Below, piece by piece: positions 22,007-41,644 of a DNA stretch of 64,000 nt (positions within the stretch are counted from its first letter, which is position 1; each line of letters starts with the position of its first letter). The position numbers and the translations under genes were made by a program. Location of the stretch: positions 1 through 64,000 of the forward strand of contig JADNRV010000047.1 in the NCBI GenBank assembly GCA_015499995.1, given 5' to 3'. The notes under the pieces were generated by a model. The model saw only the letters and a program-made list of their open reading frames with translations. It was not told the DNA's origin and did no database searches. The stretch comes from Flammula alnicola. Taxonomy: Eukaryota > Basidiomycota > Agaricomycetes > Agaricales > Strophariaceae.

Positions 22007-25000
22007 TCATGTGGGCCGTACTAAAGGCGAAGAATATGTATAGTTCGTCGAACCACCACCGGGATGATCCTTGGGCAGCGTCGGCGCGAATCCAGGTGGG
22101 TACGGATTGAGATTTTCCATCCCAGGTATGGGGCTAAGAGGCACGAATCCAGGCGGGAGGTTGTTATCCGGCAAGGTCATCTCGATCCGTTCTTCACCTT
22201 GTCCAGGAGTAAAGAGCCCAAGGCCAGAATCTGGACGTTGATCGACATGCTGCTCCGGGAGAGGAGTCGCTCTATTTGCGCTTTCTGGTGTGAGAAGAAT
22301 GGGATCGACAACCGTTCGCACAGAGTGCATTGATTGGGTATGGGTAGACTACGTGCAGTATATTAGACGTTGAGACGTTGAAGGTATGGAAGAGTATGGA
22401 AGAACGACTTACAGGAGTTACAACCTCTATCCCAGGAACGGTAGCAGTCGAAGTACTTCTCTGAGCATTAGGAGGAAAAGTGGTTTGGATCGTCGGTCTT
22501 CCGTAACCAGCTGACGAAGGGGTGTTATTGCGAGGAGGAAACGAGGCGTGACCATGGGCGGTACTTGGGTCGACGAAAGGATCACCTAAAGGCACGGGAA
22601 GTACGACCTCTCGCGGACGACGAGGTCGCATATTGTCGCGCATACCGTTCGAAGACGCTGGTCTACCATATACTGTTGAACCAGCTGAAGTTGGACGCTA
22701 CATATTTACAACAAATCAGAACGACAAACAGAAAAGTATTAGAATTTAGGGAGAACTTACCTCAATTTGATTTCGCGAGTCCCTCCCATTCGTTTGAGAG
22801 TCACGACCAGTGGTATCTTTTCTTGAACCGGAAGATTCAGGAGGAGATTTAGATCTAATATAATCCCTGTTCTCATTACGCCACCGTTCCGCTATCCCTT
22901 CTGTCGCTGATTGGGTTGAGGCTCGAGGTCTCGACCTGACAGGAGTAGGACTTTCAACGTCAGGACGACTTCTTGCCCTATTACGCTCGCTTCGATCGCC
23001 TTCATAACCGTGAGGCGGGCTCAGCATGTCGAGCTCTGATAGTTGTGTGGATCCTCGAGATCTGACGGACATGGTGTGGGAGGTAGGATGACTATATTTC
23101 TGGACGTCAGGGTCTCTGCCAGTACGAGTTGTGTAAGCGACACTATCGGCATCACTGAACTCGCCGTGTCTAGATGGGTTATGTCGACTAGGATGTTCGT
23201 CAGCATCCGCATTTACAACATGGAATTTGGACTCTCGCCCTCGACTCCCAGATCTCGGTCTCGTGGATGACCGCTCCTGGGGTGGTGGCAGCGGCGGAGC
23301 TTCAGCAGGAACGGGAATGCTAAGTTCATGTGGTGGCGGTAGAGAGATCATGGAATTCGCATCAAGAGTAGGGATATACCCGTCAGGTGGAAGTACGATC
23401 GATGGGTGAGATACGCTTGGGCTGTGGTTATGAATCGGAATAGGATGGATGGGCTTGTCGGATGGCTGGATCTTAATGTGCTCTGGATTCTTAAATGAAT
23501 GATCATGGATAGTGGTCCCAGACTGATGCGGGGGCATTGGCGGCGGTATTTGTGGTTGGGTAGACGGAACGGGGACAGGCATTGGGGTCGTGATTGTGGG
23601 CATCGGTAGAGATTGCGGGTACCGCGCGACATCTGGAGGAGTTCCGTGGGGATGTTGGAGCGGTGGTGCGGTAGTGGAGTTACCTCTGGGACGGGTATTA
23701 GAAGTCGTTGCCTGCGACGTTGGAGGTTGTGGGTAGGTTGAATGGATGGCTGAATGGATAGCTGTAGATTCACGTCGAGGACGTGAGTTAGAGGTCGAGG
23801 CTTGCGTCGCTTGTAGCTTGGTATCACCCGCTCGTTGATGATGCGGTAACGTTCTAAGAAAAATGTCATCTTTTTTAGAAATTCGAGACATCAAAGCTTC
23901 GCTTACCTGATTGACTTCGTCCCAGACGAATGAGAAGAACCAGAAGCGGATTCTTCATTGGGATACGTATGACGGGAGACTTCAGAACGGCCATGCTCTC
24001 CTTTGCCATTTGGTCTCCTCGTCGATTGTTTCAAGAAGGGTTCATCCCAGGTTTCCGCTGTCTCCACTGAATCAGTCCCATAAACCCTGCCTTGATTCAA
24101 CCCTTCTTCGAATCCAAGCCGTCTTCCTTCTTCCATCGCCTGCTCCACGGCACGAGTCTGCACCAGCTTTCGCATTTTCTCCTTTGCCCGCATCGCATCC
24201 TCTTCTGCCGCTAGCCTTTGACGTTCAACTTTATCAACGATTTCTTGCGCGCGAAATATTTCTGCAATGAGAGCTAACGTCAGGATTGTGACAAGGAAAA
24301 CAATAGAGAAGAATGGATTGTCGACTACGACACGCGCACCCTTTTGAGCGACATCTAATTGAATTTTGTACATCGCCAGCTCTTCCTTGACCCGCTGGAG
24401 CTCCCTCTCCAACTTTAGCTTCCCCTCGTGGGCGGTCTTGAACATGGATAGCACCTCAGTAGCTTGACGCTCTGCCTCGTTCGCTCTCGTCGTTTCGCGG
24501 GACAACCGCTCGGTCGTGAGCGCCATTATCGCGGATATCGAATCCGAGGAAGCTCGCGAACGCGACTCTGCGTATCGATGCCGCCCAGCGTGCGAGTCAG
24601 TGGGCGACGTCTCCGTGGCAGGGTCGTGGTGATGATGGTGGCGGTGATTGAGCTCATCCAGCAGTCGGCGAGGGAGCGATCTGGATGAGTGCTTGGACTT
24701 TCGGGATGTGGAGGACGTCTCTCGGTAATTTCTGACGTCATCTGTGTGTGAACTCGGAGGATGTGGAGGTAAAGGGGATTCCAATGGCTGGGATGGAAAT
24801 GAAGGCGGAGAAGGGCTCTTTGGTCGAACATGTGGGGGAGAAGGTGGTAAAGGGGGCAGCGGAGGGAGCTCTGACTGTGTAGCTGCGCTCTCAGTGCCTG
24901 CCGTACGATTGGAGTGCGAAGAGGAGGATTTAGAGCTCTTGGTAGAGCTTCGCTCTGCGACCATCTCTTCGAGGATTTTCGCAGCGGGTTTGGTGGGCGT

Positions 25001-25107
25001 GTGGTACACTGGTCTGCAGAAGGTGCTTAGATCATATGAAGTGGAGTTGCAATGGGGACAACATACGTCGGCTGCTGGTCATCGACGTCAGGCATTTCCC
25101 TCATCAT
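22007..25107 (-). CDS. Coiled-coil, single-pass membrane protein, low-complexity
   Basis: Five exons (25107-25067, 25013-23907, 23853-22761, 22697-22413, 22348-22007) give 955 residues without a stop. All introns are 53-64 nt; four have GTAAG- or GTATG-type donors. The N-terminus starts MMREMPDVDDQQPTPVYHTP, then Ser/Pro-rich and His-rich tracts. A heptad-like helix (ERLSRETTRANEAERQATEV onward, about residues 190-240) leads to a hydrophobic segment (NPFFSIVFLVTILTLALIAE), and a second charged coiled coil follows (VERQRLAAEEDAMRAKEKMR). The C-terminal 600 residues are disordered Pro/Ser/Arg-rich sequence ending in PPGFVPLSPIP and PPGFAPTLP repeats. The single membrane helix between coiled coils suggests a tether or scaffold on an internal membrane. 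I do not recognise a named family. Confidence 0.8.
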
Positions 25108-31514
<6,407 letters not shown>

Positions 31515-32366
31515 TGCTGATGCAGATACCTGGACAATAATTTTGAAAGATGGTGGTTGTTTGTTATTAGATGCATGGATGGGCGTGGTGCTCGTGCTTT
31601 TAATATTCGAGAAAGCTGATGGAAGATCTCTATAAAGACTAGAAGTTCTTGTTCTGTTTCTTTGCTCGTTTCTGTATAGCTTGCTGTTGCTGTTGCTGTT
31701 CTTGTTTATGACTTTTGTGTTGCGGGGTGGTGGGGGTAATCTCAGGTTGGGACGAGATATTCCCCTTTTTCTTCCCTCTTCCAATTTCGAGACGTCCTCC
31801 TTCCTCCTTTCCTAATTCTCCGTGTACCTCTGCCGCTGTCTTCTTTTTGCCTCTTTCGTAGGCTCGCAGATACATACTCTTACATCGTTATCCATAGTAC
31901 ATACATACCACGCACGCAATCCTTACGTACCCCTCACATCTTTGCTTTTTCCTTGCCTTTCTTTCCGTTAATTCGTTACGCTGACTTTCTGTGCTCTTCG
32001 TGCTCCTGTGTAGATCCGTGCGGCTTTTCTCCTTTCGTCGGGGTGGAGATGGAGATGTGTTGACAAGATAAAATCGAATACCTAGAACTTTCCATAATCT
32101 GGATGTGGCCCTGTCTCAGTATTTGAGTGGACCCAACAGGCAGCGATCCCCTTCATACCGGTAAATGTCTGCCTTTTTGAGCACAAGTTTAAATGATAAA
32201 ACGCAGAAATAAAGGTCCATGATGATCTACATACAAGACTATCGCAGCGCTAATAAATGCTATAGTACAAGTACATTGTTCATAAAAAGTCTTGGAGCGT
32301 TCGAAAGCAATTCAAAATACATAAATCATCCGAGATAAAATCCCCAGTCCATTGTCGAACCTACCA
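31515..32366. other. Intergenic between converging genes
   Basis: This is the shared 3' flank of the SRPK (plus) and F-box (minus) genes. It has CT-rich tracts near 31740-31990 and no supported gene. Confidence 0.45.
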
Positions 32367-33771
32367 TCAAAACGACGTAGCGCAAGCCGCATCTGGTATC
32401 TCATCCACGGTCGTCACCGCAATAAGCGTTCCTCTTGTCTGTAAAGTCGGCAACAAATCCTGGAACGCCAGCGTAAACTTGTGTCTCTCCATCGCAGAGC
32501 TCGTGCTTGTCGACAGCCGGATCCTGATCTCCTTCAAGGCGGCGAAACCAGGCTTCGAGAGGACCTTGTCCAGCGGCCGCCACTCCGACTTGAGCTTCTG
32601 CCCATCCAGGACTCTCACGCAGTGGCAGTCGAGGATGACCGTCTCGACGAGATTGGGCTGATGGGACACCTGACCTAGGAGGCGGAGCACCTCCGGGAAA
32701 AACCCACTGGCGTGGGTCTTGCGAAAGCTGACAGCGAACCGGAGGGCCCGGAGATGGGGCAGGGCGTTCAGGTCGATGGAGCCGGCAGAAGATGCTGTGG
32801 TGACAGAAAAAGACAGTGTGAGAAATCGATCGACCATGTAAAAATAAAAATGCGAAAACATCAAAATCAAAAATAAGGAGATTAATAAAGATATGAAAGA
32901 AAAGAGGGGGCGACGGGCACGCACAGAAGTGGATAGATGGTAACCATTCGAAGCTGGCGATGTTCGCGCCACTTTGCTTCAAGAGGTCGCTGACGGCGTC
33001 GCAGAACCCGTTCTCGAAGGTGGGGGTTATAGCGAGCCGGCGTAAAGTGGGAGGGGTAGAAGAACCGAGGGCTTGCGAGATAGCCGAGATCGTAGGAGGC
33101 GATGTTCCTCGGAGAAACAGAGACTGAAGGTTCATTTCCCAGCGAGATTGAAGGTAGGAAATATCGTCTGCTAGGGGTGCTGAGGTGTCAACTTCGACAC
33201 AGGAGAGACTGAGGGTTCGCAGGCGACCCAAGGAGATGAGGAGCTGGGGCGGAAACGACGTGATGAACTCCAAGGAGACAGATTGGAGGGTCGGCAAGCG
33301 GAACAGGCGACCAATCGCAGACCGCGTGTCAGCAGGAAGCATCTTCCAGCTTGTCATCTCCGAGTTGAAAGTGAGGGAGAAAGACTCGAGACGTGGGAGG
33401 AGTTGGAAAGTGTGGGGCAGTGTCTTCGCGGTCATGATCCAAGGCCCGCCCGTATCCCCACCGAAATCGTCCTCAGTGTCGTCCCCGAGACGCAGTTCGC
33501 GGACGTGTGCGCCCAGGTGAGGTTTCGTGCCGATGAGGCGGTGGAATCGCTGATAATACTTCTTGCGTGGTAGCTGACGATCCAAGTCGATAGATCGGAA
33601 TAGGTACTTCTGGGATTGAAATACGAAGGAGGGCGAGACGAGCGAGCAGGCTTTGAGAGTGTCTCTGTCGTGCAGCTGGCCCACCTCATCGATGATGGCT
33701 TCGATGAGTTCAGGAGGCAGAACCGAGCTAGCTTGAGAAGACATCGGTTGGTGAGCAGTACTGGTAGACAA
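32367..33771 (-). CDS. F-box protein
   Basis: Exons 33771-32925 and 32794-32367 give 424 residues; the 130 nt intron has donor GTGCGT and acceptor CCACAG and keeps the frame (HF-S-SSAGSIDLNALPHL). An F-box occupies about residues 18-55: LPPELIEAIIDEVGQL, then TLKACSLVSPSFVFQSQKYL. The remainder alternates leucine-rich strands and helices (LPRLESFSLTF, LPTLQSVSLEF, LGRLRTLSLSC), as in basidiomycete F-box/LRR-like proteins. F-box proteins link substrates to the SCF ubiquitin ligase through Skp1; the substrate here is unknown. A second Met lies 10 codons in, so the start could be slightly shorter. Confidence 0.8.
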
Positions 33772-35226
33772 GAAAGGTAACGGTGGAGTTTGAGATGGCA
33801 GGAGGAATTGTAGCTCCTTCGCTGGCTTTTAAGGAACGAAATATGTGCCTGAAGGGGCTACAAAGTGGCCGAAAAGGTATTAGAACATACAGCAATGAGT
33901 CAACTGACAAAACATACCAGGTCAAGAGGTTAAAACCAATGTCGACTGGGCACAGAGTAGCGATGAACAGTAGCTTGGCTGATAGATAGTCGGTTGAAGC
34001 GTCCATGACGGGCGTGGAATCCTTTTAAATTGAAAATAACTTACGTCGGTAAAAATACGACGTCCAAGCCTCGCTAGGTGTCAGACCCCTGTCCTTATCT
34101 TGCGCTTCCATCGATATCTTCTCTGCAGGTTTGCGTCTGTGTAAGAAACCGAGGAAATACAGCACGAATTGTGAAAAATCGTGCTTAGCAGTGTTGGTGG
34201 TGATGATGGTTGAGGAATACGAACATGATTCAGAATGCCGAAGTGTGGCTGGGCATTGATCTTATTCGGACTTACCGATCCGAACTTGAAGCTGCGTAGT
34301 ACTAGATGTAGCCACTGAGGTCGAAATTCATATTCTCGGTATACCACTTTCTCAATATTGTATTTTATAAGCCCAAAAGGCGGAAGTAATATTACGCTGG
34401 TATTGCGCAGGACATTCTCTTTGACCAAACCGACAAATCAACGGGCGACACCATCGATCTCCTACGTACCCTTTCCTACTATGTACCTGGATCTAAAATC
34501 TTTCACTATTTTTGGGTTGAGCTTTTGCAACACTTTGAGCGCACTTATGAGCGTATCTGCTTTCTATCTTTTAGCCTCCCTGAGCACTGAAATAGGTCGA
34601 ATATTAGACAAATTTTTCGAATGTGCGCAGAGTGGGAGGACACTCACTTGTATGATACTCGTGAGGTAAAGACCGAATCACATCATTTGAGGTCGCGCAT
34701 TTCCCACTCGTCCGCAATGGGTAAAAGTTCGAGGAGATTTCTCCTCAATCTTGCGCGTTGCTTCATGTCCTCGGTAGGTGTTGAGAAGTCGAAGTTACCT
34801 GTATAGATGGAATCTAATAAAATCAAAGTAAGTTCTTAAGGACAGTCAAGGTATATGTCATTGGAATAATCACCTGAGAAGTCGGCACCAGAGTTCTAAG
34901 AACAGGAATGAGAGGAGCTAATGTATCCATATGAGTGCATTTGAATCAGGTGCACTTGAGCTTCCTATATACACAGGTAGGTAAGTACAATGCACGCAAA
35001 GCCCTCCCACCACCGCGAAAAATTAACCACGTACGCCAACACGAGAGACATAGTGGGAGAGTTTAATTCCCGGTCCATGATTTGGGCTGTCGAAGAGAAA
35101 AATCAGGATGAGCGGTGTTTGGCAGAAAAAGAGAGGATGAAGAACGCAAAAGAGTCAGGAGGTATCATATCATGGAGGCGAAAACAAGATGAAGACAAGT
35201 GACACATATCCTCTATAGTAGGATGC
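33772..35226. other. Intergenic, no gene recognised
   Basis: Frames reach 115 codons (34081-34428, minus) but carry no motif, and none joins to a neighbour by plausible splicing. The left end should hold the F-box gene promoter. Confidence 0.45.
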
Positions 35227-36650
35227 CTACGCATCCTGGGTACCCTCTATGGACAAAGGACAGCCAGAAACGAAGAGAAACCCCGAGGAAGGGATCGAAC
35301 AACAATCAGTAAAAAAAGGACAACGCACCTTGACCTCATCGCCAACTTTCCGCACTCCCAACCACGGCGTAACCCCGCTCGTCTTCAACCCCGCTTCGCC
35401 CTCATCCCATGTATAACTAACACCCACCGCAATCTTCGTCCCATCGCAGTTGAACGCAACAGCCGCGACGGGGCCCGGGTACTTGGGGTACTGCCGCAGC
35501 CTTTTCTTGACCTTGTGGTCCCAGATCGACACGGTGCCGTCGGAGCCTGCAGAGGCGAAGGTGTTGTACGTGGGGTGGAAGGCGAGCGCGTTGACCGGCC
35601 AGACATGGTCCACATCGTCGATGGTCTGGCGGTGGCACTTGAAGGCGTATTTCTTTTCTTGGGCGGCTGGGGAGGGGTCGAAGTATTCGACGGCGATGCG
35701 ACCCTCCACAGAGGCTGTGGCGTATCCTATTGTGAAACAAAAAGGTCATTTCAGTAACTTGAATAAGAGCTCGAAAAAGCATGTAAAAGCGTAGGACAGG
35801 AACGTACCTTGGCCATCGGGCATGCAAGCCAGCGACCTCGTCATGTACTTCAGGCTGCTCTCCCTCTGTTGCGCGGGCGTATCCATCTTCCTGATATCGT
35901 ATATGTGGAACAGCCGGCTCGCCATCGCGACGACGAGGGTATTATTAACGTGGTCGATGGCGTATATACGTTCTGGTGTTTGGTACGTGTTTTGTTGAGG
36001 GTTAGAGACTCTGGGGTCCCAGAAGCGGAGGGTATGGTCCCATGAGCCTGTGATGAGAGAATCTAGTCGGTAGAAGCAGCACCATTAGCGCGATTCACGA
36101 AGAGGAAAGACAAAGGAAACGGACTGGTTGAGCGCGCAAAGGTCATAGAGGAGATAGAATCGTTATGGGTGCCGAGGTTTGTTATTTTCTCCGTTGAGAG
36201 ATCCAATCTAGAGGCAAAGATATGAGGAAAAATCCTTCTGGAGCACGAATATAGCAAAATGCACTCACTCTCTGACCGACGTGTCCAAGCCACCACTGTA
36301 GGCGCGCGATCCATCCGGTGAGAAGGAGCATGCCAACACTGCCGCGCGATGATCGAACTTGGCTCTTGCTTCGCTTTTCCGCACACCGTTCTCTCCGATT
36401 TCATAAAACCGAACAGTCTAGGGAAGTGTAAACCTGTTATTACTGGCAATAAGACCTAATTTTGAAAACGAACGTACCGTATCCCACGAAGAGACGAGGA
36501 GTTGGTCGGGGTTGGTAGGTGAATAACGAATGGAGGAGATGCTGTCGAAAGGTGGAGACGGGGGAGTTGTATAGCTTAGCTCATCTGAGAAGGAAAATCA
36601 AGACAACGGATAATAAAACAATGCAATAATGGCGTACCAAAGCTCGACAT
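35227..36650 (-). CDS. bub3: Mitotic checkpoint WD40 protein Bub3
   Basis: Seven exons (36650-36638, 36584-36478, 36417-36269, 36207-36125, 36062-35808, 35726-35329, 35235-35227) give 337 residues, the usual Bub3 length. The order of motifs matches Bub3 rather than Rae1: [124 protein letters not shown] and VSIWD. Bub3 is a seven-bladed propeller that binds phosphorylated MELT repeats of the kinetochore protein Knl1 and carries Bub1/Mad3 there. Introns are 53-93 nt. The final 3-codon exon (acceptor ACCCAG, ending Lys-Asp-Ala) is the least certain; another acceptor at about 35250 would give a different tail. Confidence 0.93.
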
Positions 36651-38061
36651 TTTGGAGAGAGAAAGGTTGGACGAATGGCAAAGTTCTGGAGGTTCGGAAC
36701 AAGTTCTTGTCAGGTGCCGGTATTTGTTGATGTTTAATTGCTTTCAGCAAAACCTGAAAGGGGCTTGCATCAATGTCCGTCGATTGGTCGCTTCCGACGC
36801 TTGAAGTCATTTAGACACAACAGTTATAAAAAATTTCGTTGTGCATCATAACATAGGATACAGACTATGTACTACTTAGAAATATTTTCAAAATTAGAGT
36901 TGGAACTTGGGACTGGGAAACCAGGACCATGATTCGTACATGGGAACTCGAAAACTCACGTGTAACATCCGAGCGAATTCCAGACGAACGGAGGTGGGAT
37001 TATCTTGTAAAAGATCTGTATGGCATTCAAGCCACCGCAGTATGTGTCTGTCTGGCCCGTGCAGTGTACGTTGCAGTTGCTGATGTCGATTGGGAGGCGA
37101 GTTATTGTGTGTTGGCAGGGATATGCGATGCTTGGTTTCCTACCTGAAGCATCCCATCGATGCCAATGCAGTGGCCTTGACGAAAATAAATGCCTTTTGA
37201 AGGCATATAGGATTCATTTTTTAGCAAGAAAGATTCAAACTAGATGAATGACCGCACCTGTGTATCAGGCCGGCGCTCAAGAGAGCTGATCGCGCGTTTG
37301 GTAGATATTTCATGTTGGAGGTGATGTTAGATGTTGAGTTTGCCAATAACAATGAGGGTACCGGTGTGGGTTATACGCCCCAGCCTGTCAGGCATAATTT
37401 GGTGCAGGTACGCACAAGCATTGAATATTTATTGGCAATTCGGGCCCTCGGCGCGCCTCGTCGAGTTCAGGGCACACAAAAATGCCGCCGCTTGAACAGC
37501 ATACGAGATCTACAGAGAGTGTGCAAGCTATGTCGAGCTACAGAATAACGGAATTCTGGAGTCAGAGTCGCCCCGGTTGGATGTTAACTGTCACAATCAG
37601 AATCAAATCAAAATGGATTCGCGTATCGGAGGTGTCAGGTTTCGCAGCTTTCTTGTAACCTCGAATGGTAGCAATGTCTGAGGGATGTACGAGTACAAGG
37701 AGATTCCCTTCTCCAAAGGCCACGACTAGGTACCAATGTCCCTGCATATACTGACCTAGCTCTGCCTGAACCTTCTGTTAGACGTGATGTTATCTGCAGA
37801 ACGGATGCTTATTATCATCGGATCAGAATGGAAGATGAGGAAAAACATCGACGTGGTAGACATCATGGATAGATCCAGGTTCATTCTAACGCCGGCGAAG
37901 CTCGATGAAGCTACAGGGAAAGGGTAGCGCAAGAAAGGATTATTGGTATATACAGATTGATCAAACTTTCAAAATGACCTGGCCTCATCGTGCAACTGCT
38001 TTTGATAATCGAACATTTTGAATGTCCAAACGCCCAACGTTCAACGTTCAACGTTCAATTC
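36651..38061. other. Intergenic, no gene recognised
   Basis: Contains the Bub3 promoter side and the 3' flank of the DUF4470 gene. A short run of ACGTTCA repeats (about 38037-38057) ends at the stop codon of the latter. Open frames are under 80 codons and unsupported. Confidence 0.45.
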
Positions 38062-40206
38062 TCAAGCCCAAGAAAACTCAACATAACGCTCAAACCCACT
38101 ATTCGAAGAAACCTGGGTCTGTGCGCCGTGTATGATACAATGAGACTTTTACCGTAAATGAGAGAATTAATAGATACTCACGTAGTAATACCAGCTATCA
38201 GCATCGGTAAATCGTGGCAGTCCATCTGGCGCTCCATCCAAAGGCGTTTGACGTCGCTGACAAAAAGATCAGTAATTGACGATTGATGCTGGATGCTGGA
38301 TATAAGTCGAACACACATGGGGAACGATGGTGTGCCTTTCTCGCAGACGGAGATTATCTCTGCGGAGGATACTGACGAGCCCTTGGTTCTTCAGGAACGC
38401 CGAAAAAGGCGGGTAATTATCGTAAAAGATGTCTAGTGAGCCCATTGCGAGAAAGAGCGTCGTCTCGAAGTCGCCTATAATGATGGAATAGCTGAAGTGA
38501 GCAATACTATCTGAACGGAAAGCTTTTTACCTAAGTCCCGGAAGACGTTGTTGTTCTTCATAGACGTATGACTAGGAAACTGAGGGAACATTTAGCATAT
38601 CTTATTCTCTCTTGCAGATCCCGATTCCCAATCCTTACCGGAACCCTGCCATCCGCGATCATGCAGTCCATAGCCTTCTTAATGGCTTGGTTTCCTGCAC
38701 CGGAAGCTCGACCGTCTTCCTGTAGAGCGACCCAATTCATAAAATATCCGACAATAGAAGCGGTGTTCGTCTTTGATAGGAAGGGAGCCCAATGTTTTAG
38801 AACAATTGTGACCCCAACGTAGTTCGCATCCAGGATGTTAGAGACATGAATTCGATCGAATAGAATAGACCGCGGAATTCCGTAGGTCGCGAGTTTGTCC
38901 TTTTGTATGTCGAGGGATAAAGACGTCGCGTCCAAATTGGAGACAGTGAAGGAAATTTTGAATTCGCGGAGACGTCGGGCAAACATACGCAGCTGGTCCG
39001 AGAGGAAGAAGTAAAGACAGCCATAGATATCTTCCGATTGAGCACCGTGGGCTTTCCCCGCAGAGACTACTTCCTTCAGACTATCATAGAAGCGTCAGAT
39101 ATTGGAGAGAAAGAGCCGAGCATGAAGCACGTACTCCCAACTTTCTAAGGGATCCGCGAAGTCCGTCTGTAGCCACTGACCCGAGAAGGAGAATAGGGAG
39201 TGATTTGGAACATTGAAATGGGCATTCATGGCGCCGAATGGCAAAATAATACCGAAACGTCGATACTCCTGGAAAGCCACACGATGAGAAGGACGTAGCT
39301 GCGAATACATTCTGTCCCGGAAATCGCGCCGGGAAGGTGCCCCTCGGACAAGATCATACTCAGCTTGAAAATCGTCCATCTTTCCAGATGGCGATATGAT
39401 GTGCTGAAAGAAGGGACTAGCCATATCTTGAGAAGCGCACGACAAAGAAGAGGAGGGACCCAGGGTGAAGCCCATACAATCGCCATTTTCGTTCATTGAT
39501 CGAAGAAATTTGACGACGATGGCGGAAATTCGAAGTTTGTATTCTATGGGCATAAACGCTGAGTACCAAAAGTGGAGAGCGATATCGGCGGCTAGATTCT
39601 CGTCCGGGATTGTCCCCAAGATGAGGAGCAAGATCACATTACGGCAGACGACGTTGGGCGTGTGATCGTTCAGCAAAATCTTGAGATGGCCTGAATAATT
39701 GGAAGGCAGGCTATTGGCGGTGAGAATGACGTGACGAAGGTCACCGGAGGCTGAAGAACAAGTAGAGTTTAGATTACACACTCAACTCAACTCACGAACG
39801 AATGTACAAACCGACAAAAGCCAACGAAAAATCCTTCTCGTTGTTCCTTTCGTTGTCAGATAGATTGATTACATCCATAGCGGGTGTATTTCCCCACCTT
39901 TGGATATCCAAGTTAGATTCGAACCATAGAACTCTGAAGAGCAATGACGGCGAGACTCACAATGCCATACCAACTGAAAACTTGTCCCTCCACCGCCTGG
40001 AGAACTCCTGCTCCGCAGTCTCAGATTCTCCGCTGATGAAAGATGGTTGTCTACGCTCCAGAACCCAGATAGGTTTCCAGGTGTCGGATCGCATACGATT
40101 CTTGCAGTCTATCTCCACGTTTTATGGGTCAGAGAACGAATATAATATAAGATCGGAAGGTACTATCACCTATTTTATGGAGGCGCCAATGATGTTTCTG
40201 GCACTC
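38062..40206 (-). CDS. DUF4470 protein with partial MYND finger (5' end open)
   Basis: Nine exons (40206-40170, 40108-39961, 39897-39812, 39750-39135, 39080-38639, 38579-38531, 38474-38317, 38256-38182, 38118-38062) give 555 residues in one frame. The first exon reads ECQKHHWRLHKIDC, the second half of a MYND zinc finger. DUF4470 follows: LWGNTPAMDVINLSDNE, SGDLRHVILTANSLPSNYSG, LKILLNDHTPNVVCRNVILL and AADIALHFWYSAFMPIEYKL. The long C-terminal region includes GCLYFFLSDQLRMFARRLRE, SNILDANYVGV and VGYFMNWVALQEDG. Such MYND/DUF4470 proteins are common in agaricomycetes; their function is not known, and MYND fingers generally bind proline-rich peptides. I could not find the first half of the finger (the upstream CxxC and YC residues) in 40207-40900, so the 5' end is missing, spliced from farther away, or lost. 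Confidence 0.8.
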
Positions 40207-40378
40207 CTACAATTTTGAGTAATGATGTATTAGCATGAGGCAATAACCGATACGTGAGGTTTGAGAGGAAAAAATGAAAGGCATGAACAGGAAAGCGAAT
40301 GCGTAAAGATTCGGTCACCCGGAGTAGGCGATTCACCAAGAAAAATGAGGGAAAAAGACGCAAAGAAGAGCGGACGTA

Positions 40379-41370
40379 CCCTCCGTAGTCGTAACCGACG
40401 CATGAATACTTCTAGAAGTCTGCGAATGAGAGCTAGAGAAAAGACTCGTCATGAGCACGATGATAACGAGGCTGAATGGAATGCTGAATGAGAGCGAGAA
40501 GGAAAGAAGACCTCAAAAACGAACCTTACTCACTAGAATTCACTCCCATCGCCAACACACTGCCTATCGGCACTTTCGCTTTCCCGGTCGTGGAATGCTC
40601 AACGTGAATCAACTTGAAGAGAAATTGTGGTCTGCGGTATGCCCCAATTGCGCGCTCGTCAAATTCGGAGTAGAAGTGTGGGTCCATGCAGTGCTGGAGG
40701 GAGAGAAGGCACTCTATCGTTGATATAGGAGGACCGAAGGAGGTACGGATGTTTGAGGTTGGCGACGTAGCTGTAACCGGAGTTGGCACAAGCGTTTCTT
40801 CCAGAGGCGCAGTTACTGTTGATTCTGATAGCGTCATAGTTGGATAGGCTGGCAGAGAAGTAGCCGGGATAGGTCTCAGGGGAAGCGGCGGAGGTTTAGG
40901 TGGGGACGAAAACTACGACCTCTAGGGAATGGCGCTTCGGGCTAGCCATGCTGGGTATGCTGGGCGGAGACTTCATTACAGGAGTAGGGGCAACAATCGC
41001 AGGCCGTGCTTGCAGAGGAGCGGGCTCGGTGTGTGGTGTTGGAGCAGTGTCGGCGACGGGCAGAAAGGGGACTCTAGGAGAGGAATAGAGCTCCGCTCGT
41101 CGGCAGGGGATTTGAGGTAGTAATTGAGGGTGAGGGTGCCTTTGAAGAATCGGTTGTCAGCGAAGGCATGGTCACCTTCGCATTGGAACGTACCAATCCT
41201 TCTAGCACCACTGCAGGCTGCTCCACAAGCCCAAACATTGCCAACTCATCTTCACCCCTTTCAGCGCTATCGAGAATGCAGGACTCGACGCACTCGCCAC
41301 GCTCGAACTCACACTCGCCAGCGGTGCGGCTTGCTCCAGTCCCGCAAACACGATCCAAGTTCGCCAGCAT
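40379..41370 (-). other. Coding-like but unresolved minus-strand segments
   Basis: Several minus-strand pieces read like protein: TTDSSKAPSPSITTSNPLP (about 41190-41090), then VADTAPTPHTEPAPLQARPA and VMKSPPSIPSMASPKRHSLE (about 41055-40930). A later piece is PTMTLSESTVTAPLEE through HCMDPHFYSEFDERAIGAYR to 40526. They lie in different frames with stops between them and no convincing splice pairs. They may be 5' exons of the DUF4470 gene or a separate broken proline-rich gene. Confidence 0.3.
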
Positions 41371-41644
41371 TTTCTTCAGCGATCATGATCTCCAGGTTGG
41401 CTGTCGGTGAGGTTCGATACTTCAGATAGACCTGTGCGTAGAACAGCGCTAGCTAGCTAGGAATGCTAACCGCTGCCACTGGCGGCATTTGCGAAAAAGT
41501 AACTGATTTCCTTATAAGGCACAATCGTGACGATACGCCGATTTTCTTGCCCCATCAACACGTCCATCTTATCACCGACATTGATCTTGATGCGGACGCG
41601 TCGAACTCATCTCTAGACCTAGAATCGAACTCGATACGCCCAAC

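Noticed and set aside
38565..38573. Acceptor CCTAG (38572) for the short exon of the DUF4470 gene
   Set aside because: It breaks the frame; the acceptor CTCAG (38580) gives FPSHTSMKNNNVFRDLG and continues correctly.
40640..40680. CPNC on the plus strand as the missing MYND half
   Set aside because: Opposite strand to the gene; chance CxxC.
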